The translations under genes were made by a program, and so were the position numbers. DNA of 23,178 nucleotides from positions 1-23,178 of the IMG/VR virus record IMGVR_UViG_3300025728_000036; one strand, given 5' to 3'. Under the pieces are notes generated by a model that saw nothing but the letters and a program-made list of their open reading frames with translations, was not told where the DNA came from and did no database searches. This document shows, piece by piece, positions 6,733 to 14,665 of the stretch. How positions within the stretch are numbered: position 1 is the first letter of the stretch; each line of letters begins with the position of its first letter. Source of the stretch: a virus.

Positions 6733-6934
6733 GTTTAAAGTCGGGGACAGTTTTACATTAAAAGCTGAAAAAGTGGTTGTAGATACAAACAAGGTTCTAA
6801 GAGTTACTCGTGTTATGGGTAGGTGGATATGGGGTTCAGATGGATACTCATATACAGCTAAATGCATAATCAAGGCCACTCCAGAAGAAATCGCAGCAGG
6901 ACACCGCATTGATATCCGCAAAGTGAGTGATTGA
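6725..6934 (+). CDS. hypothetical nin-region protein, 69 aa
   Basis: Short, probably beta-rich protein (FKVGDSFTLKAEKVVVD, then WGSDGYSYTAKCIIKATPEE). The ATG with AAAAGGAG a few bases upstream is preferred to an in-frame ATG seven codons earlier that lies inside the previous gene. No family recognised. Confidence 0.65.
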   Translation: MSEFKVGDSFTLKAEKVVVDTNKVLRVTRVMGRWIWGSDGYSYTAKCIIKATPEEIAAGHRIDIRKVSD

Positions 6935-6935
6935 G

Positions 6936-7346
6936 ATGGATAAGAAAGCGTTACAAGAACAATTTGAAGATATCGCAATTCAGAACTGCTGGAACATCAA
7001 TAAATATCCCGCTGGGTGGGATGGTCATGGCGATAATGAATATGCAGATGAGTTCGTAAATGGTGCTTGGTGGGGTTTTAAGCACCAGCAAGCGAAAGTG
7101 GAGCAACTTAAAGGTCAATTAGAGCGCGCGGGCTTTACCGATAACGGTGGGGAATTGATGAAACCACCAATAGGCATGCCGCCTCGTTTTGATTTATTTG
7201 ATGATCTTAAAAACTCAATAAGTGAAATGGCTCAAAAGTACAGAGCTGAAGCACACGAGTTAAGTCGTATTAGAGATTTTGAAAAGTCTCAGATGTATAG
7301 CCATTTTGCTAATGAATTGGATCGTTTAAATCAGGGTGGGGCTTGA
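6936..7346 (+). CDS. hypothetical nin-region protein, 136 aa
   Basis: Contains an aromatic segment (WNINKYPAGWDGHGDNEYAD, then FVNGAWWGFKHQQ) followed by helices (KVEQLKGQLERAG) seen in many small phage early proteins without known function. The ATG directly after the previous stop is chosen over a GTG three codons earlier; the ribosome site is weak (GAG). Stop and next start overlap as TGATG. Confidence 0.65.
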   Translation: MDKKALQEQFEDIAIQNCWNINKYPAGWDGHGDNEYADEFVNGAWWGFKHQQAKVEQLKGQLERAGFTDNGGELMKPPIGMPPRFDLFDDLKNSISEMAQKYRAEAHELSRIRDFEKSQMYSHFANELDRLNQGGA

Positions 7347-7744
7347 TGTCATCAATGAGCCTTGCCGATTACAAACGTCTTTATGCAAAGCCACGAAGCA
7401 AACCCAAGCGCCGTACTTCAGCCAAAAAAGAACGGGTTGTAAGTGAAGGTGAGGCAGCGCTTGTTCAGCACTTAAAGTCACACAAAATTGGTTTTGAACA
7501 GGAATATAAATTCCATCCAACACGTAAATGGAGAGCAGATTTTCTGATTACAGGTACAAAGATATTGATTGAGGTAGAAGGCGGGATCTGGAGCGGTGGA
7601 CGTCATACAAGGGGCAAAGGCTATTTGGGGGATCTGGAGAAATACAACGAAGCAGCAATGATGGGATTTACAGTTTTACGGTTCAGTACAGAGCAAGTTA
7701 AGTCAGGCGTGGCGATTAAACAAATTGAGCAATTGGTGGGATGA
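7346..7744 (+). CDS. PD-(D/E)XK-like nuclease (Vsr/DUF559-like), 132 aa
   Basis: After a basic N-terminus (KPRSKPKRRTSAKKER), the core reads KFHPTRKWRADF, ILIEVEGGIWSGGRH, then EKYNEAAMMGFTVLRF. Asp65 in WRADF and Glu76 and Glu78 in IEVEGG are in place for metal-dependent catalysis as in Vsr and DUF559 proteins, and GGRH adds a conserved basic/His segment. It likely cuts DNA, perhaps in recombination or replication intermediates; substrate unknown. TGATG overlap with the upstream gene, ATGA overlap with Q. A related gene lies at 9445-9921. Confidence 0.75.
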   Translation: MSSMSLADYKRLYAKPRSKPKRRTSAKKERVVSEGEAALVQHLKSHKIGFEQEYKFHPTRKWRADFLITGTKILIEVEGGIWSGGRHTRGKGYLGDLEKYNEAAMMGFTVLRFSTEQVKSGVAIKQIEQLVG

Positions 7745-8238
7745 AGATGAATATGCCAGTACAACACATTTTACAAGCGGTCGATTGGTCTAAGTATAGT
7801 TTTGAAGAATGGTGCCGCCAGCTAGGGGCTTGGCTAAATGGTGATACTGAAACAATGGTTAAAATTGTTAAGACGATGCCAACGAAACGTATCACTCAAA
7901 AACAACGTGAAAAGCTTATGGCTATGTATATGAGTGATGAAACTTTAAAAGATCGTTTGTGTATTCGTCGTAAGGGTACTTGTTGTCAGTTAAATGATAA
8001 CGAAGTAAGGGCAGTACATAGATTATTTATTGATATGCAGTTAATTGAAGACCATATATTACAAGAATGGATCTCAGCAATTTGGTCACATCATGTCATG
8101 GGTAATTCTTTAAGAGATATTGCTCAGAGTAATGACACTTCAGTTAATCAAATTAGACAAGACTTAAAGTGCGGACTTGCTTATATCAAAAGCCGTAATC
8201 CAAACTTTGCATTTGAAACTTTCGAAAAAACCACTTGA
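7741..8238 (+). CDS. Q-like late antiterminator, 165 aa
   Basis: Last gene of the early operon. The C-terminal helix-turn-helix (residues about 118-148, HHVMGNSLRDIAQSNDTSV, then QIRQDLKCGLAYIK) resembles sigma region 4, as in phage antiterminators of the Q/DUF1133 kind. Such proteins load onto RNA polymerase at the late promoter and let it read through terminators. The expected target, a promoter followed by a terminator, lies right after the stop codon. Cys81-Cys82 and other Cys residues could bind metal, but no clean finger is visible. Which Q subfamily it belongs to cannot be told here. Confidence 0.7.
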   Translation: MKMNMPVQHILQAVDWSKYSFEEWCRQLGAWLNGDTETMVKIVKTMPTKRITQKQREKLMAMYMSDETLKDRLCIRRKGTCCQLNDNEVRAVHRLFIDMQLIEDHILQEWISAIWSHHVMGNSLRDIAQSNDTSVNQIRQDLKCGLAYIKSRNPNFAFETFEKTT

Positions 8239-8263
8239 GTGTGCGCACGGGGTATGGCATATT
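8235..8263 (+). promoter_or_regulatory. possible late promoter (pR'-like)
   Basis: TTGAGT (overlapping the Q stop codon) and CATATT are 17 bases apart, with the palindrome GTGCGCAC at 8241-8248 inside the spacer. Transcription would start near 8270 and meet the terminator within about 60 bases, which is how Q-controlled late operons begin. Each box matches only four of six consensus bases, so this is tentative. Confidence 0.4.
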
Positions 8264-8304
8264 TGTATTACAGTGATCTTATTGTATGCAAATTACTGAA
8301 ATTT

Positions 8305-8331
8305 AAAAGCTCATCATTCGATGGGCTTTTT
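8305..8331 (+). terminator. intrinsic terminator after Q (tR'-like)
   Basis: AAAGCTCATC-ATTC-GATGGGCTTT with a run of T residues after it; one T-G wobble in the stem. It would stop early transcription and hold back late transcription until Q acts. Confidence 0.8.
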
Positions 8332-8347
8332 GCATTTTGGAGGTCAC

Positions 8348-8467
8348 ATGCTCCGAATCATCAAGCAAGTATTCTGTTGGCATTGTTGGGAACATGATTT
8401 TGATATCAACGGCGATCCGATAAAAGAATGCAAAAAGTGTGGAAAGGTTAAAAATAATTTACTATAG
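8348..8467 (+). CDS. tiny zinc-ribbon protein, 39 aa (DUF1660-like)
   Basis: An ATG with a strong GGAGG five bases upstream opens a 39-codon gene ending at TAG. The protein has two Cys knuckles, CWHC at residues 10-13 and CKKC at 28-31, joined by an acidic loop: a minimal zinc ribbon. The layout (WEHDF, then CKKCGK) recalls DUF1660-type phage proteins. Function unknown; it would be the first gene behind the late leader. Confidence 0.65.
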   Translation: MLRIIKQVFCWHCWEHDFDINGDPIKECKKCGKVKNNLL

Positions 8468-8596
8468 CGAATTGAAAAATGTAAAGAGGATACGGGGTGA
8501 AGTGAGTCAAAAGGTGGTTGGATTTTTATTTTTTAGACTCGCAATTAAAATCTAGTTAATTGTAAAATACACTGTTTAAATTACTTTTTAATAATC

Positions 8597-9406
8597 ATGA
8601 CTGAAGAACAAATTGCATTAAAGGATTTTTTGGAAAATCGCCCTTTATATAACGAATTAGTATTCCCAAAGATTTTCAATCAGCACAATACAACTTCTGT
8701 AGTTCTCAGAGAAATTGAGTATATGTGCCCAAATTGCGATAGCGTGAAGCCTTTACATAACGATAATAAAGAACTTTTAATGTATAGATTTCTCTTATCC
8801 GAAAAATTCCTTATGACATTTGCTGGGTTCACTTGTGTGTCATGCCAAAAATTCTCAAAGTCATTTCTAATTAACTTTGAGAAATTAGAGAATAATCTTT
8901 TAAAAGTAACTAAAATTGGTGAATATCCACAAAAAGAATTACCTAAAAGTAAAGTTTTAAGTAAATTTTTTAAAGATGATAAACAGGAATATAACAAGGC
9001 TGTTGTTTGTTTAGCAAATGGTTATGGAGTTGCAGCCTTCGCTTACATGCGAAGAATTGTTGAAAATAATATAAATGGACTTCTAGATTTAATTCAAGAA
9101 GATACTGATAAGCAATCAGCATTAGCTATGAGTCTCGCCGAGCTTAAAATAACAAGTCCAATGTCAGATAAAATTAGAATTGCGAATAATGCACTTCCAG
9201 ACTATCTAAAACCAGATGGATTTAATCCATTAGGGCAAATATATGGATTATTAAGTGAAGGTGTTCACTCGCTAACAGATAATGAATGTTTGGAAAAAGC
9301 AGAAAATTTACAAGCCTGTATCGAATACTTAATTAGTGAGTTAGCTGCACATAAACAAAATAAAGAAGATTTTAAAAAAAGGTTAGCTTCTCTTAAAAAG
9401 TTATAA
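8597..9406 (+). CDS. cargo protein with zinc-ribbon and DUF4145-like C-terminal domain, 269 aa
   Basis: Not a standard phage gene. The N-terminal part has a split zinc ribbon (CPNC at 44-47, CVSC at 80-83). The C-terminal part (about 130-250) is all helical: YNKAVVCLANGYGVAAFAYM, RRIVENNI, then GLLSEGVHSLTDNECLEKAE. It resembles DUF4145/HEPN-like domains found in defence and toxin-antitoxin proteins. No ribosome site is evident before the ATG, and base composition is clearly more AT-rich than the flanking genes. It is bounded by terminators on both sides, as expected for an independently expressed cargo gene. Anti-phage or lysogenic role is a hypothesis. Confidence 0.7.
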   Translation: MTEEQIALKDFLENRPLYNELVFPKIFNQHNTTSVVLREIEYMCPNCDSVKPLHNDNKELLMYRFLLSEKFLMTFAGFTCVSCQKFSKSFLINFEKLENNLLKVTKIGEYPQKELPKSKVLSKFFKDDKQEYNKAVVCLANGYGVAAFAYMRRIVENNINGLLDLIQEDTDKQSALAMSLAELKITSPMSDKIRIANNALPDYLKPDGFNPLGQIYGLLSEGVHSLTDNECLEKAENLQACIEYLISELAAHKQNKEDFKKRLASLKKL

Positions 9407-9410
9407 GCGG

Positions 9411-9430
9411 CCGCCGAAAGGCGGTTTTTT
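9411..9430 (+). terminator. intrinsic terminator of the 8597-9406 gene
   Basis: CCGCC-GAAA-GGCGG followed by six T residues, beginning four bases after the stop codon. A textbook Rho-independent terminator with a GAAA tetraloop. Confidence 0.9.
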
Positions 9431-9444
9431 AATGGGTGAAATAA

Positions 9445-9921
9445 ATGGACAGTAAACATTATTTTTGGCTTACAAGAAAAAAAGAACCTAAAACAAAATC
9501 TAAAAGCCGGCCTTTGCCTAAGGCTACCCAAAAATATTTAGAGGCAGAAGAAGAATTTACTGAAACTTTAGATAATCTGGAAATTAAATACGAAAAGAAG
9601 TTTCAATTTAAATCAACCAAGCACTGGCGATTTGATTTTCATTTAATTGAACATCGTATTTTAGTTGAAATTGCTGGAGGTCCTTGGTCAGGTGGCCGAA
9701 AGGGTAAGCTTAAGAATAAAGCATGGAGCCTTGATCGTTACGACGTAGCTGAGGAGATGGGCTATACAGTAGTTCGTATAGAGACAGCTTCGAGATGTAG
9801 GATCGATGATACTGGACCAGTACAGTTAAGAAGTGAATACGCTAGTGAGTGGCTCAAAAACTTGAAGAGGCAAATATTTAATGGATCAGATCAGACCATT
9901 CCCGCAACCAGACTTTATTGA
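9445..9921 (+). CDS. second PD-(D/E)XK-like protein, paralogue of 7346-7744, 158 aa
   Basis: Shares the core of the earlier nuclease: KFQFKSTKHWRFDF, ILVEIAGGPWSGGR, then DRYDVAEEMGYTVVRIE. Asp64 and Glu75 are kept, but the second acidic residue (Glu78 in the paralogue) is Ala77 and the His after GGR is Lys, so activity may differ or be lost. It has a longer basic N-terminus (KKEPKTKSKSRPLPK). GGTGA lies before the ATG. It overlaps the metallopeptidase gene by 41 bases. Position just upstream of the terminase genes could hint at a packaging-linked job, which is speculation. Confidence 0.7.
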   Translation: MDSKHYFWLTRKKEPKTKSKSRPLPKATQKYLEAEEEFTETLDNLEIKYEKKFQFKSTKHWRFDFHLIEHRILVEIAGGPWSGGRKGKLKNKAWSLDRYDVAEEMGYTVVRIETASRCRIDDTGPVQLRSEYASEWLKNLKRQIFNGSDQTIPATRLY

Positions 9922-10480
9922 TCAAGCTGAAGAAGAGGAAGCAATCCGTTTAATACCTGCACCAGATTTAAAGAAATGGGTTGTTGCTAATTTTCTTACG
10001 CTCGGTGGACCGCTACACAATCCAGACCACGACCATATCGCTGAGATGCTTCATGATAATGAAGAGTTTCTAGCATTTGCATGGGCATCATCTGCATATA
10101 CGCGAGCTAAACGTAAGGTGCTCGGCCAATGCGAAAAGGTTATGTTTCAACAAGGCGGCTGGAAGAAAGCTCGCCAAGAGCAGCAGATGCGGGATTGGTT
10201 CGGATTTGTGCCTACTTACTTAATCACTATCGATGCTACCTTTAGCGATAAAGCCAATGATAGTGAGTTTTGTGCTTTGCTTGAGCATGAGCTTTATCAC
10301 ATCGGTGTAGAGCGAGACTCGGGCGGTGAGATTATTTACAGTGATCATACTGGCTTACCAAAGCACTATTTAGCTGGTCACGATGTGGAAGAGTTTATCG
10401 GTGTTGTTAAGCGCTGGGGAGCAAATGAAAACGTTAAGCGGCTTATTGAAGTCGCTAAAAAACCCGCCGTTTGTTTCTGA
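9881..10480 (+). CDS. putative phage metallopeptidase, 199 aa
   Basis: Residues 136-140 are HELYH, an HExxH zinc-binding motif within FCALLEHELYHIGVE. The downstream segment LAGHDVEEFIGVVKRWG (165-181) probably supplies a third ligand (His167 or a nearby Glu). This matches the PhageMetallopep type of protein commonly encoded beside terminase genes. Substrate and role are unknown. The ATG lies inside the previous gene, with GAGG at a long spacing of about 11 bases. Confidence 0.8.
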   Translation: MDQIRPFPQPDFIDQAEEEEAIRLIPAPDLKKWVVANFLTLGGPLHNPDHDHIAEMLHDNEEFLAFAWASSAYTRAKRKVLGQCEKVMFQQGGWKKARQEQQMRDWFGFVPTYLITIDATFSDKANDSEFCALLEHELYHIGVERDSGGEIIYSDHTGLPKHYLAGHDVEEFIGVVKRWGANENVKRLIEVAKKPAVCF

Positions 10481-10522
10481 TTTAGATATTTCAAAATGCT
10501 GTGGAAATTGCGTAATTACATG

Positions 10523-10548
10523 AAGAGCCTTAAGGCTCTTTTTTTTGG
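10523..10548 (+). terminator. intrinsic terminator before the terminase genes
   Basis: AAGAGCC-TTAA-GGCTCTT perfect stem followed by a run of T residues. It lies between the metallopeptidase and small terminase genes, so late transcription through it would need antitermination. Confidence 0.88.
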
Positions 10549-10553
10549 CTATT

Positions 10554-10572
10554 TAGGTTGACGTAGGTTGAC
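10554..10572 (+). repeat. direct repeat TAGGTTGAC x2 upstream of terS
   Basis: TAGGTTGAC occurs at 10554-10562 and 10564-10572, ten bases apart, one helical turn, immediately before the small terminase gene. Such a pair could be a TerS recognition site near pac or cos; nothing proves it. Confidence 0.5.
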
Positions 10573-10584
10573 AGGATTGAGGAT

Positions 10585-11061
10585 ATGGCGGCTCTAAAAA
10601 AAGAGGTAAAACTCTTTATAGTTCGCTCACTTGCCGTATTTAATACACCCACAGAAACTGCTGAGCTCGTCAACCAAGAATACGGGATAAAAGTAACTAA
10701 ACAGCAGTGTGAGAAATACGACCCAACTAAACGGGCAGGTGAGAACCTAAGCGAAGAGTTAAGAATAGATTTTGAAAAGACTCGCGAAATGTTTCTGGGT
10801 AAGCCTGAGGCAATCCCGATTGCAAATTTAGCGGTACGTATGCAGCGATATGAAAGCCAATATCAGAAACATAGTAGAAACCGAGTAGCTGCGATGAATA
10901 TTCTTAAACAAGCGGCAGAGGACATTGGTGGGAAATATACCAACAAAACAGAGCTAACTGGCGCTGGTGGTGGACCACTCCAAAGCGAGAATATAACCCA
11001 AGTTGTTGCAACGCCTGAGCAAATAAGGCAGGTGTTAGATGAACTCAAAGGTAAATACTAA
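10585..11061 (+). CDS. terminase small subunit (DUF2280), 158 aa
   Basis: The N-terminus is a helix-turn-helix (residues 5-45: KLFIVRSLAVFNTPTETAEL, GIKVTKQQCEKYDPTKR), followed by a helical middle (LAVRMQRYESQYQKHSRNR) and a Gly-rich linker. This is the DUF2280 pattern in front of the large terminase gene. It should recognise the packaging site and regulate TerL. GAGGAT lies next to the ATG. The end overlaps TerL by 23 bases. Confidence 0.82.
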   Translation: MAALKKEVKLFIVRSLAVFNTPTETAELVNQEYGIKVTKQQCEKYDPTKRAGENLSEELRIDFEKTREMFLGKPEAIPIANLAVRMQRYESQYQKHSRNRVAAMNILKQAAEDIGGKYTNKTELTGAGGGPLQSENITQVVATPEQIRQVLDELKGKY

Positions 11062-12565
11062 GCTGCTAGAAATGCAGTTAGAGCGGGAGCTCTGTGAGAA
11101 AGAACACCTATTTTTTACACGGCGTTTTTTCTTGCCTCGCATGGGCTTTAAGTTTTCGGTCAATTGGCATCATGAATATATTGCCGACAAGATCGATGAG
11201 GTTATTGCTGGCAGCGTTAAGAACTTAGTAATTAACGTTCCACCGGGTAGCGGTAAAACTGAATTACTCACGAATCTAATTGCACGTGGCATAGCTCGTA
11301 ATGCACGTTCGCGCTTTTTGTATTTGTCATTCTCACAGTCACTTGTAGAGGATGTATCGGCAACAGCAAGGAATATTGTTAAGTCAGAAGACTTTCAGAA
11401 TTTATGGCCTGTAAAGATTTCTACTAGTACCGATGCTAAGTCTAGCTGGAAAACTACTGTTGATGGTTACGATGCTGGTCATGTCTATTCTGCATCAATG
11501 GGTGGGCAGGTTACAGGTCGCCGTGCAGGTACATTAGCGGATGAAGGCTTTACTGGTGCAATTATTCTGGATGACCCATTAAAGCCTGAGGATGCATTTA
11601 GCCAAACAGCTAGACGTAAAGCTAACCGTAAGATTCTCAACACGGTCAACTCGCGTAAAGCTAAGTCTGATACACCAATTATTCTGATCATGCAGCGTTT
11701 ACACGTTGAAGATCCGACTAACTTTGTGATGACTGGTAATGTGCCTGGTGAGTGGGAGCAGATCAGTATTCCAGCGCTTATTGATGATGAATACATCAGT
11801 AAGTTGCCAGAAAAAATACAACTGAAAGTACCACGCGATGTTGAACGTGATGCTAAAGGCCGTCAAAGCTATTGGCCATTGAAAGAATCATTGCAATTGC
11901 TATTGCAACTCGAACAAGGCGGACAGGATAAAGACGGTGCTACGGTATCCCGTTATACGTTTGCAAGCCAATACCAGCAGGCTCCTAAAAAGCTTGGTGG
12001 TGATCTTGTTAAGGCTGAATGGTTCCCACGTTATCTTGATTTACCTGTTCTTAAATGGAGGGCTGTATGGGCCGATACTGCACAGAAGGTCAAAAAGCAT
12101 AACGACTTTTCAGTGTTCTTATGTGCTGGACTTGGCTACGACAATAACCTTTACATCATTGACGTGAAGCGTGGCAAATGGGAAGCACCTGAACTATTGA
12201 AGGAGGCCAAAGCCTTTATCAATAAGCATAAGGATAGCAATACTAAAATTGGCAAGCTTCGTTATATGGCTGTAGAGGATAAGGCGAGTGGTACCGGATT
12301 GATTCAATCTGTTTCTAGGGAAACCACATTACCTATTCGGGCAATTCAGCGTGATGAGGACAAACTCTCACGAACAATGGACGTCATTCTTTATGTTGAA
12401 GATCAGCGCGTTTGGTTGCCTGTAAACGCACCATGGTTATTGAACTACATCGAAGAAATCGAAGGACTCACTGCGGATTGGTCACATGATCATGATGACC
12501 AATGGGACCCGACTATTGATGCGATTAATGATTCATTAGCTAAAAAGCCAACTGTATTTGATTAG
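11039..12565 (+). CDS. terminase large subunit, 508 aa
   Basis: The ATPase domain has Walker A VPPGSGKT (67-74) and Walker B AIILDDP (174-180), with the adenine/coupling region after it (IILIMQRLHVEDP). The C-terminal nuclease domain shows its acidic residues in AVWADTA, YMAVEDKASG and DQWDPTIDAIND. The protein powers DNA packaging into the prohead and cuts the concatemer. Length is normal for the family. AGGTG lies six bases before the ATG. Confidence 0.93.
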   Translation: MNSKVNTKLLEMQLERELCEKEHLFFTRRFFLPRMGFKFSVNWHHEYIADKIDEVIAGSVKNLVINVPPGSGKTELLTNLIARGIARNARSRFLYLSFSQSLVEDVSATARNIVKSEDFQNLWPVKISTSTDAKSSWKTTVDGYDAGHVYSASMGGQVTGRRAGTLADEGFTGAIILDDPLKPEDAFSQTARRKANRKILNTVNSRKAKSDTPIILIMQRLHVEDPTNFVMTGNVPGEWEQISIPALIDDEYISKLPEKIQLKVPRDVERDAKGRQSYWPLKESLQLLLQLEQGGQDKDGATVSRYTFASQYQQAPKKLGGDLVKAEWFPRYLDLPVLKWRAVWADTAQKVKKHNDFSVFLCAGLGYDNNLYIIDVKRGKWEAPELLKEAKAFINKHKDSNTKIGKLRYMAVEDKASGTGLIQSVSRETTLPIRAIQRDEDKLSRTMDVILYVEDQRVWLPVNAPWLLNYIEEIEGLTADWSHDHDDQWDPTIDAINDSLAKKPTVFD

Positions 12566-12573
12566 AGGAAATT

Positions 12574-13899
12574 ATGGCTGAAAATAAAAAGCATGATGCA
12601 ATTGGTGATGCAGGGGCGTATACAAACTTTGTCTCAAATATTGGTACAGATCGCGATAAAGCATCACATGGATCATTCGTTAAGAAGGTTATTCCAGATG
12701 AGCAATTAGAAGCGGTTTATCAACACTGGTTAGCTAAGCGTATTGTGAACCGTCCAGCAAGTGACATGCTCCGAGCTGGTTGGTTCTATGAGGGTATTCA
12801 GGATAATGATTTAGAGAAGCTTAAAGAGGCGTGTAAGGCTTTTAATTTAGATGGAGTTCTCTTATCCAGCTTGATCCTTTCGCGCTTATATGGTGAGTCC
12901 TACGTGCTTTTAGGTACAGTGGACGGCGGCAACTTAGATCAACCATTTGATTTAAATAAACTGGGCATCGGTCGTTTAGAATTTTTCACGGTACTTAAAA
13001 AAAAGCACATTGAAGCCGATACTTCAAAGTACTTGCCGCCAAACGAAGCAGGTGGACTACTAAAGCAACCTGAATTTTACAAGCTGAAGCTTGATGCTAA
13101 GTCTAACCAACGGATCCACCACACGCGCTTATATAAACTTGGCCATGCAGATGTGGTCAATGAAGAGCCTGTGAGTGTTTTACAAGAAGTTTACGAGGAC
13201 CTTTTAGATCATGCTGCTGTAAAGAAGGCTACTGCCAGTCTTGTTCATGAATCAAAAATTGATGTGATTAGGACGCCGGACTTGGTGGAGAAGATCAAAG
13301 AAGACATGAAATCAGTTGCTGAACGTTTTCTTAGTGTCGGTTTGCTTAAAGGGCTTAACGGTATGCTCGTATTGGATAAAGAAGAAGAGTACGACTCTAA
13401 ATCTTATAGCTTTGGTGGCTTGCCTGATCTTATGCGTGAGTATTCGATTCAAACTGCAGGTGCTGCCGATATGCCATATACCATTCTATTTGGTCAATCA
13501 CCTGCAGGTATGAACGCAACAGGCGAGCATGACACACGGAACTATTACGACAGTATAGCAACCAAGCAAATCTGGTCCTTAAAGCCATTCATGTTGAAAC
13601 TTTTAAAAGTAATTGTTCAGGCAACATTTGGTCGTCAGATTCCAAGCTTAGACGTTGTGTTCAATCCACTATGGCAACTAGATGCTAAGGTCCGTGCCGA
13701 GGTTGAGAAAGCTAACGCAGAGCGTGACGATAAATATCTTCAAATGGGTGTCATTACAGAGCCACAGATAGCAAAGCAGCTTGTTATTGATGGTGTTTAT
13801 TCAGTGATTGATGAAGATCACATCAAAGAACTTGAAGCAATGGTGAAACCTAATGACGACGATAATACAGATCCTGAAACCCCACCTCCAGCAAGCTAA
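12574..13899 (+). CDS. portal protein (DUF1073 type), 441 aa
   Basis: Typical DUF1073 portal landmarks: AVYQHWLAKRIVNRPASDML at the N-terminus, SRLYGESYVLLG near residue 105, and MPYTILFGQSPAGMNATGEH with DTRNYYDSI in the C-terminal half. It forms the dodecameric ring through which DNA enters the capsid. AGAGGA precedes the ATG; it follows TerL by eight bases. The acidic Asp/Pro-rich tail overlaps the minor head gene by 47 bases. Confidence 0.9.
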   Translation: MAENKKHDAIGDAGAYTNFVSNIGTDRDKASHGSFVKKVIPDEQLEAVYQHWLAKRIVNRPASDMLRAGWFYEGIQDNDLEKLKEACKAFNLDGVLLSSLILSRLYGESYVLLGTVDGGNLDQPFDLNKLGIGRLEFFTVLKKKHIEADTSKYLPPNEAGGLLKQPEFYKLKLDAKSNQRIHHTRLYKLGHADVVNEEPVSVLQEVYEDLLDHAAVKKATASLVHESKIDVIRTPDLVEKIKEDMKSVAERFLSVGLLKGLNGMLVLDKEEEYDSKSYSFGGLPDLMREYSIQTAGAADMPYTILFGQSPAGMNATGEHDTRNYYDSIATKQIWSLKPFMLKLLKVIVQATFGRQIPSLDVVFNPLWQLDAKVRAEVEKANAERDDKYLQMGVITEPQIAKQLVIDGVYSVIDEDHIKELEAMVKPNDDDNTDPETPPPAS

Positions 13900-14665
13900 G
13901 AAACGGAAGAAAGGGCGTAAAGCTTCCAAGCCTAGAGCAGTACATGTAAATCGCCGTGTAGAGCTTTATTACACACGGCAATTACTGGCTATTTCAAAAT
14001 ATTGTCAGGACCAAACAAAAGATCTTGTCATTCCAACGGTAGGTCAGAACATCGGTGATGCTTGGTTCTCTGACATGATGACAGCGTTTAGGGAAAAGCT
14101 CACAAAATATGTTGTTGAGGTTTCCCAACCGTTGGCCACAAAGGTTGTGACTGACACACAAAAGGAAGTAGATAAACAAATTGCTGAACATACCAAATCA
14201 ATTATTGGTGTGGATCTAACGCCGTTCTATCGAGCTGCTGATATTCAGAATGAAGTAGATCTTAATATTACGGCTAATGTCAGCTTGATTAAGTCTATTC
14301 CTCAGCAATACGCCGATAAGCTTGAAGTATTAATCACCAATGCATTGCAGACTGGTCAAACTAATGAGCAACTTGCAAAAGCCATTAAAGAGTTAGGGCT
14401 TTTTACTGATTATCGTGCACGTCTTATTGCTAGTGATCAGATGGGTAAGATTAACGGCCAAATTAACCAAGCCCGACAGCTTTCAATGGGTGTTGAGACA
14501 TACACATGGCAAACGGCGAAAGATGAGCGTGTAAGGCCAGATCATAAACATAAGCAGGGTGAAACCTTTAGATGGGATTCACCGCCAGATGGTGGGCATC
14601 CCGGTCAGCCTATCCGCTGCCGTTGTACGGCATTGCCTAATTATGAGGATATTTTGATTGAATAG
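13853..14665 (+). CDS. minor head / head morphogenesis protein, 270 aa
   Basis: SPP1 gp7/Mu F-type protein. The C-terminal signature is present: LIASDQMGKINGQINQARQL, YTWQTAKDERVRPDHK, then GGHPGQPIRCRCTALP. A basic N-terminus (AKKRKKGRKASKPRAVH) may bind DNA. It starts inside the portal gene with a GGTG ribosome site. Its last 29 bases overlap the end of the minus-strand gene that follows, in convergent orientation. Confidence 0.85.
   Translation: MTTIIQILKPHLQQAKKRKKGRKASKPRAVHVNRRVELYYTRQLLAISKYCQDQTKDLVIPTVGQNIGDAWFSDMMTAFREKLTKYVVEVSQPLATKVVTDTQKEVDKQIAEHTKSIIGVDLTPFYRAADIQNEVDLNITANVSLIKSIPQQYADKLEVLITNALQTGQTNEQLAKAIKELGLFTDYRARLIASDQMGKINGQINQARQLSMGVETYTWQTAKDERVRPDHKHKQGETFRWDSPPDGGHPGQPIRCRCTALPNYEDILIE

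Noticed and set aside
8239-8347. tRNA or other structured RNA gene after Q
   Set aside because: No cloverleaf can be drawn; the only clear stem is the terminator.
11485-11796. Minus-strand open frame inside the large terminase gene
   Set aside because: Antisense shadow of a well-conserved ATPase region, without start signals or recognisable sequence.
12574-13899. Anti-CBASS nuclease activity in the DUF1073 protein
   Set aside because: Some databases name this family after an Acb1-linked domain, but position and sequence fit an ordinary portal protein with no two-His phosphodiesterase motif.
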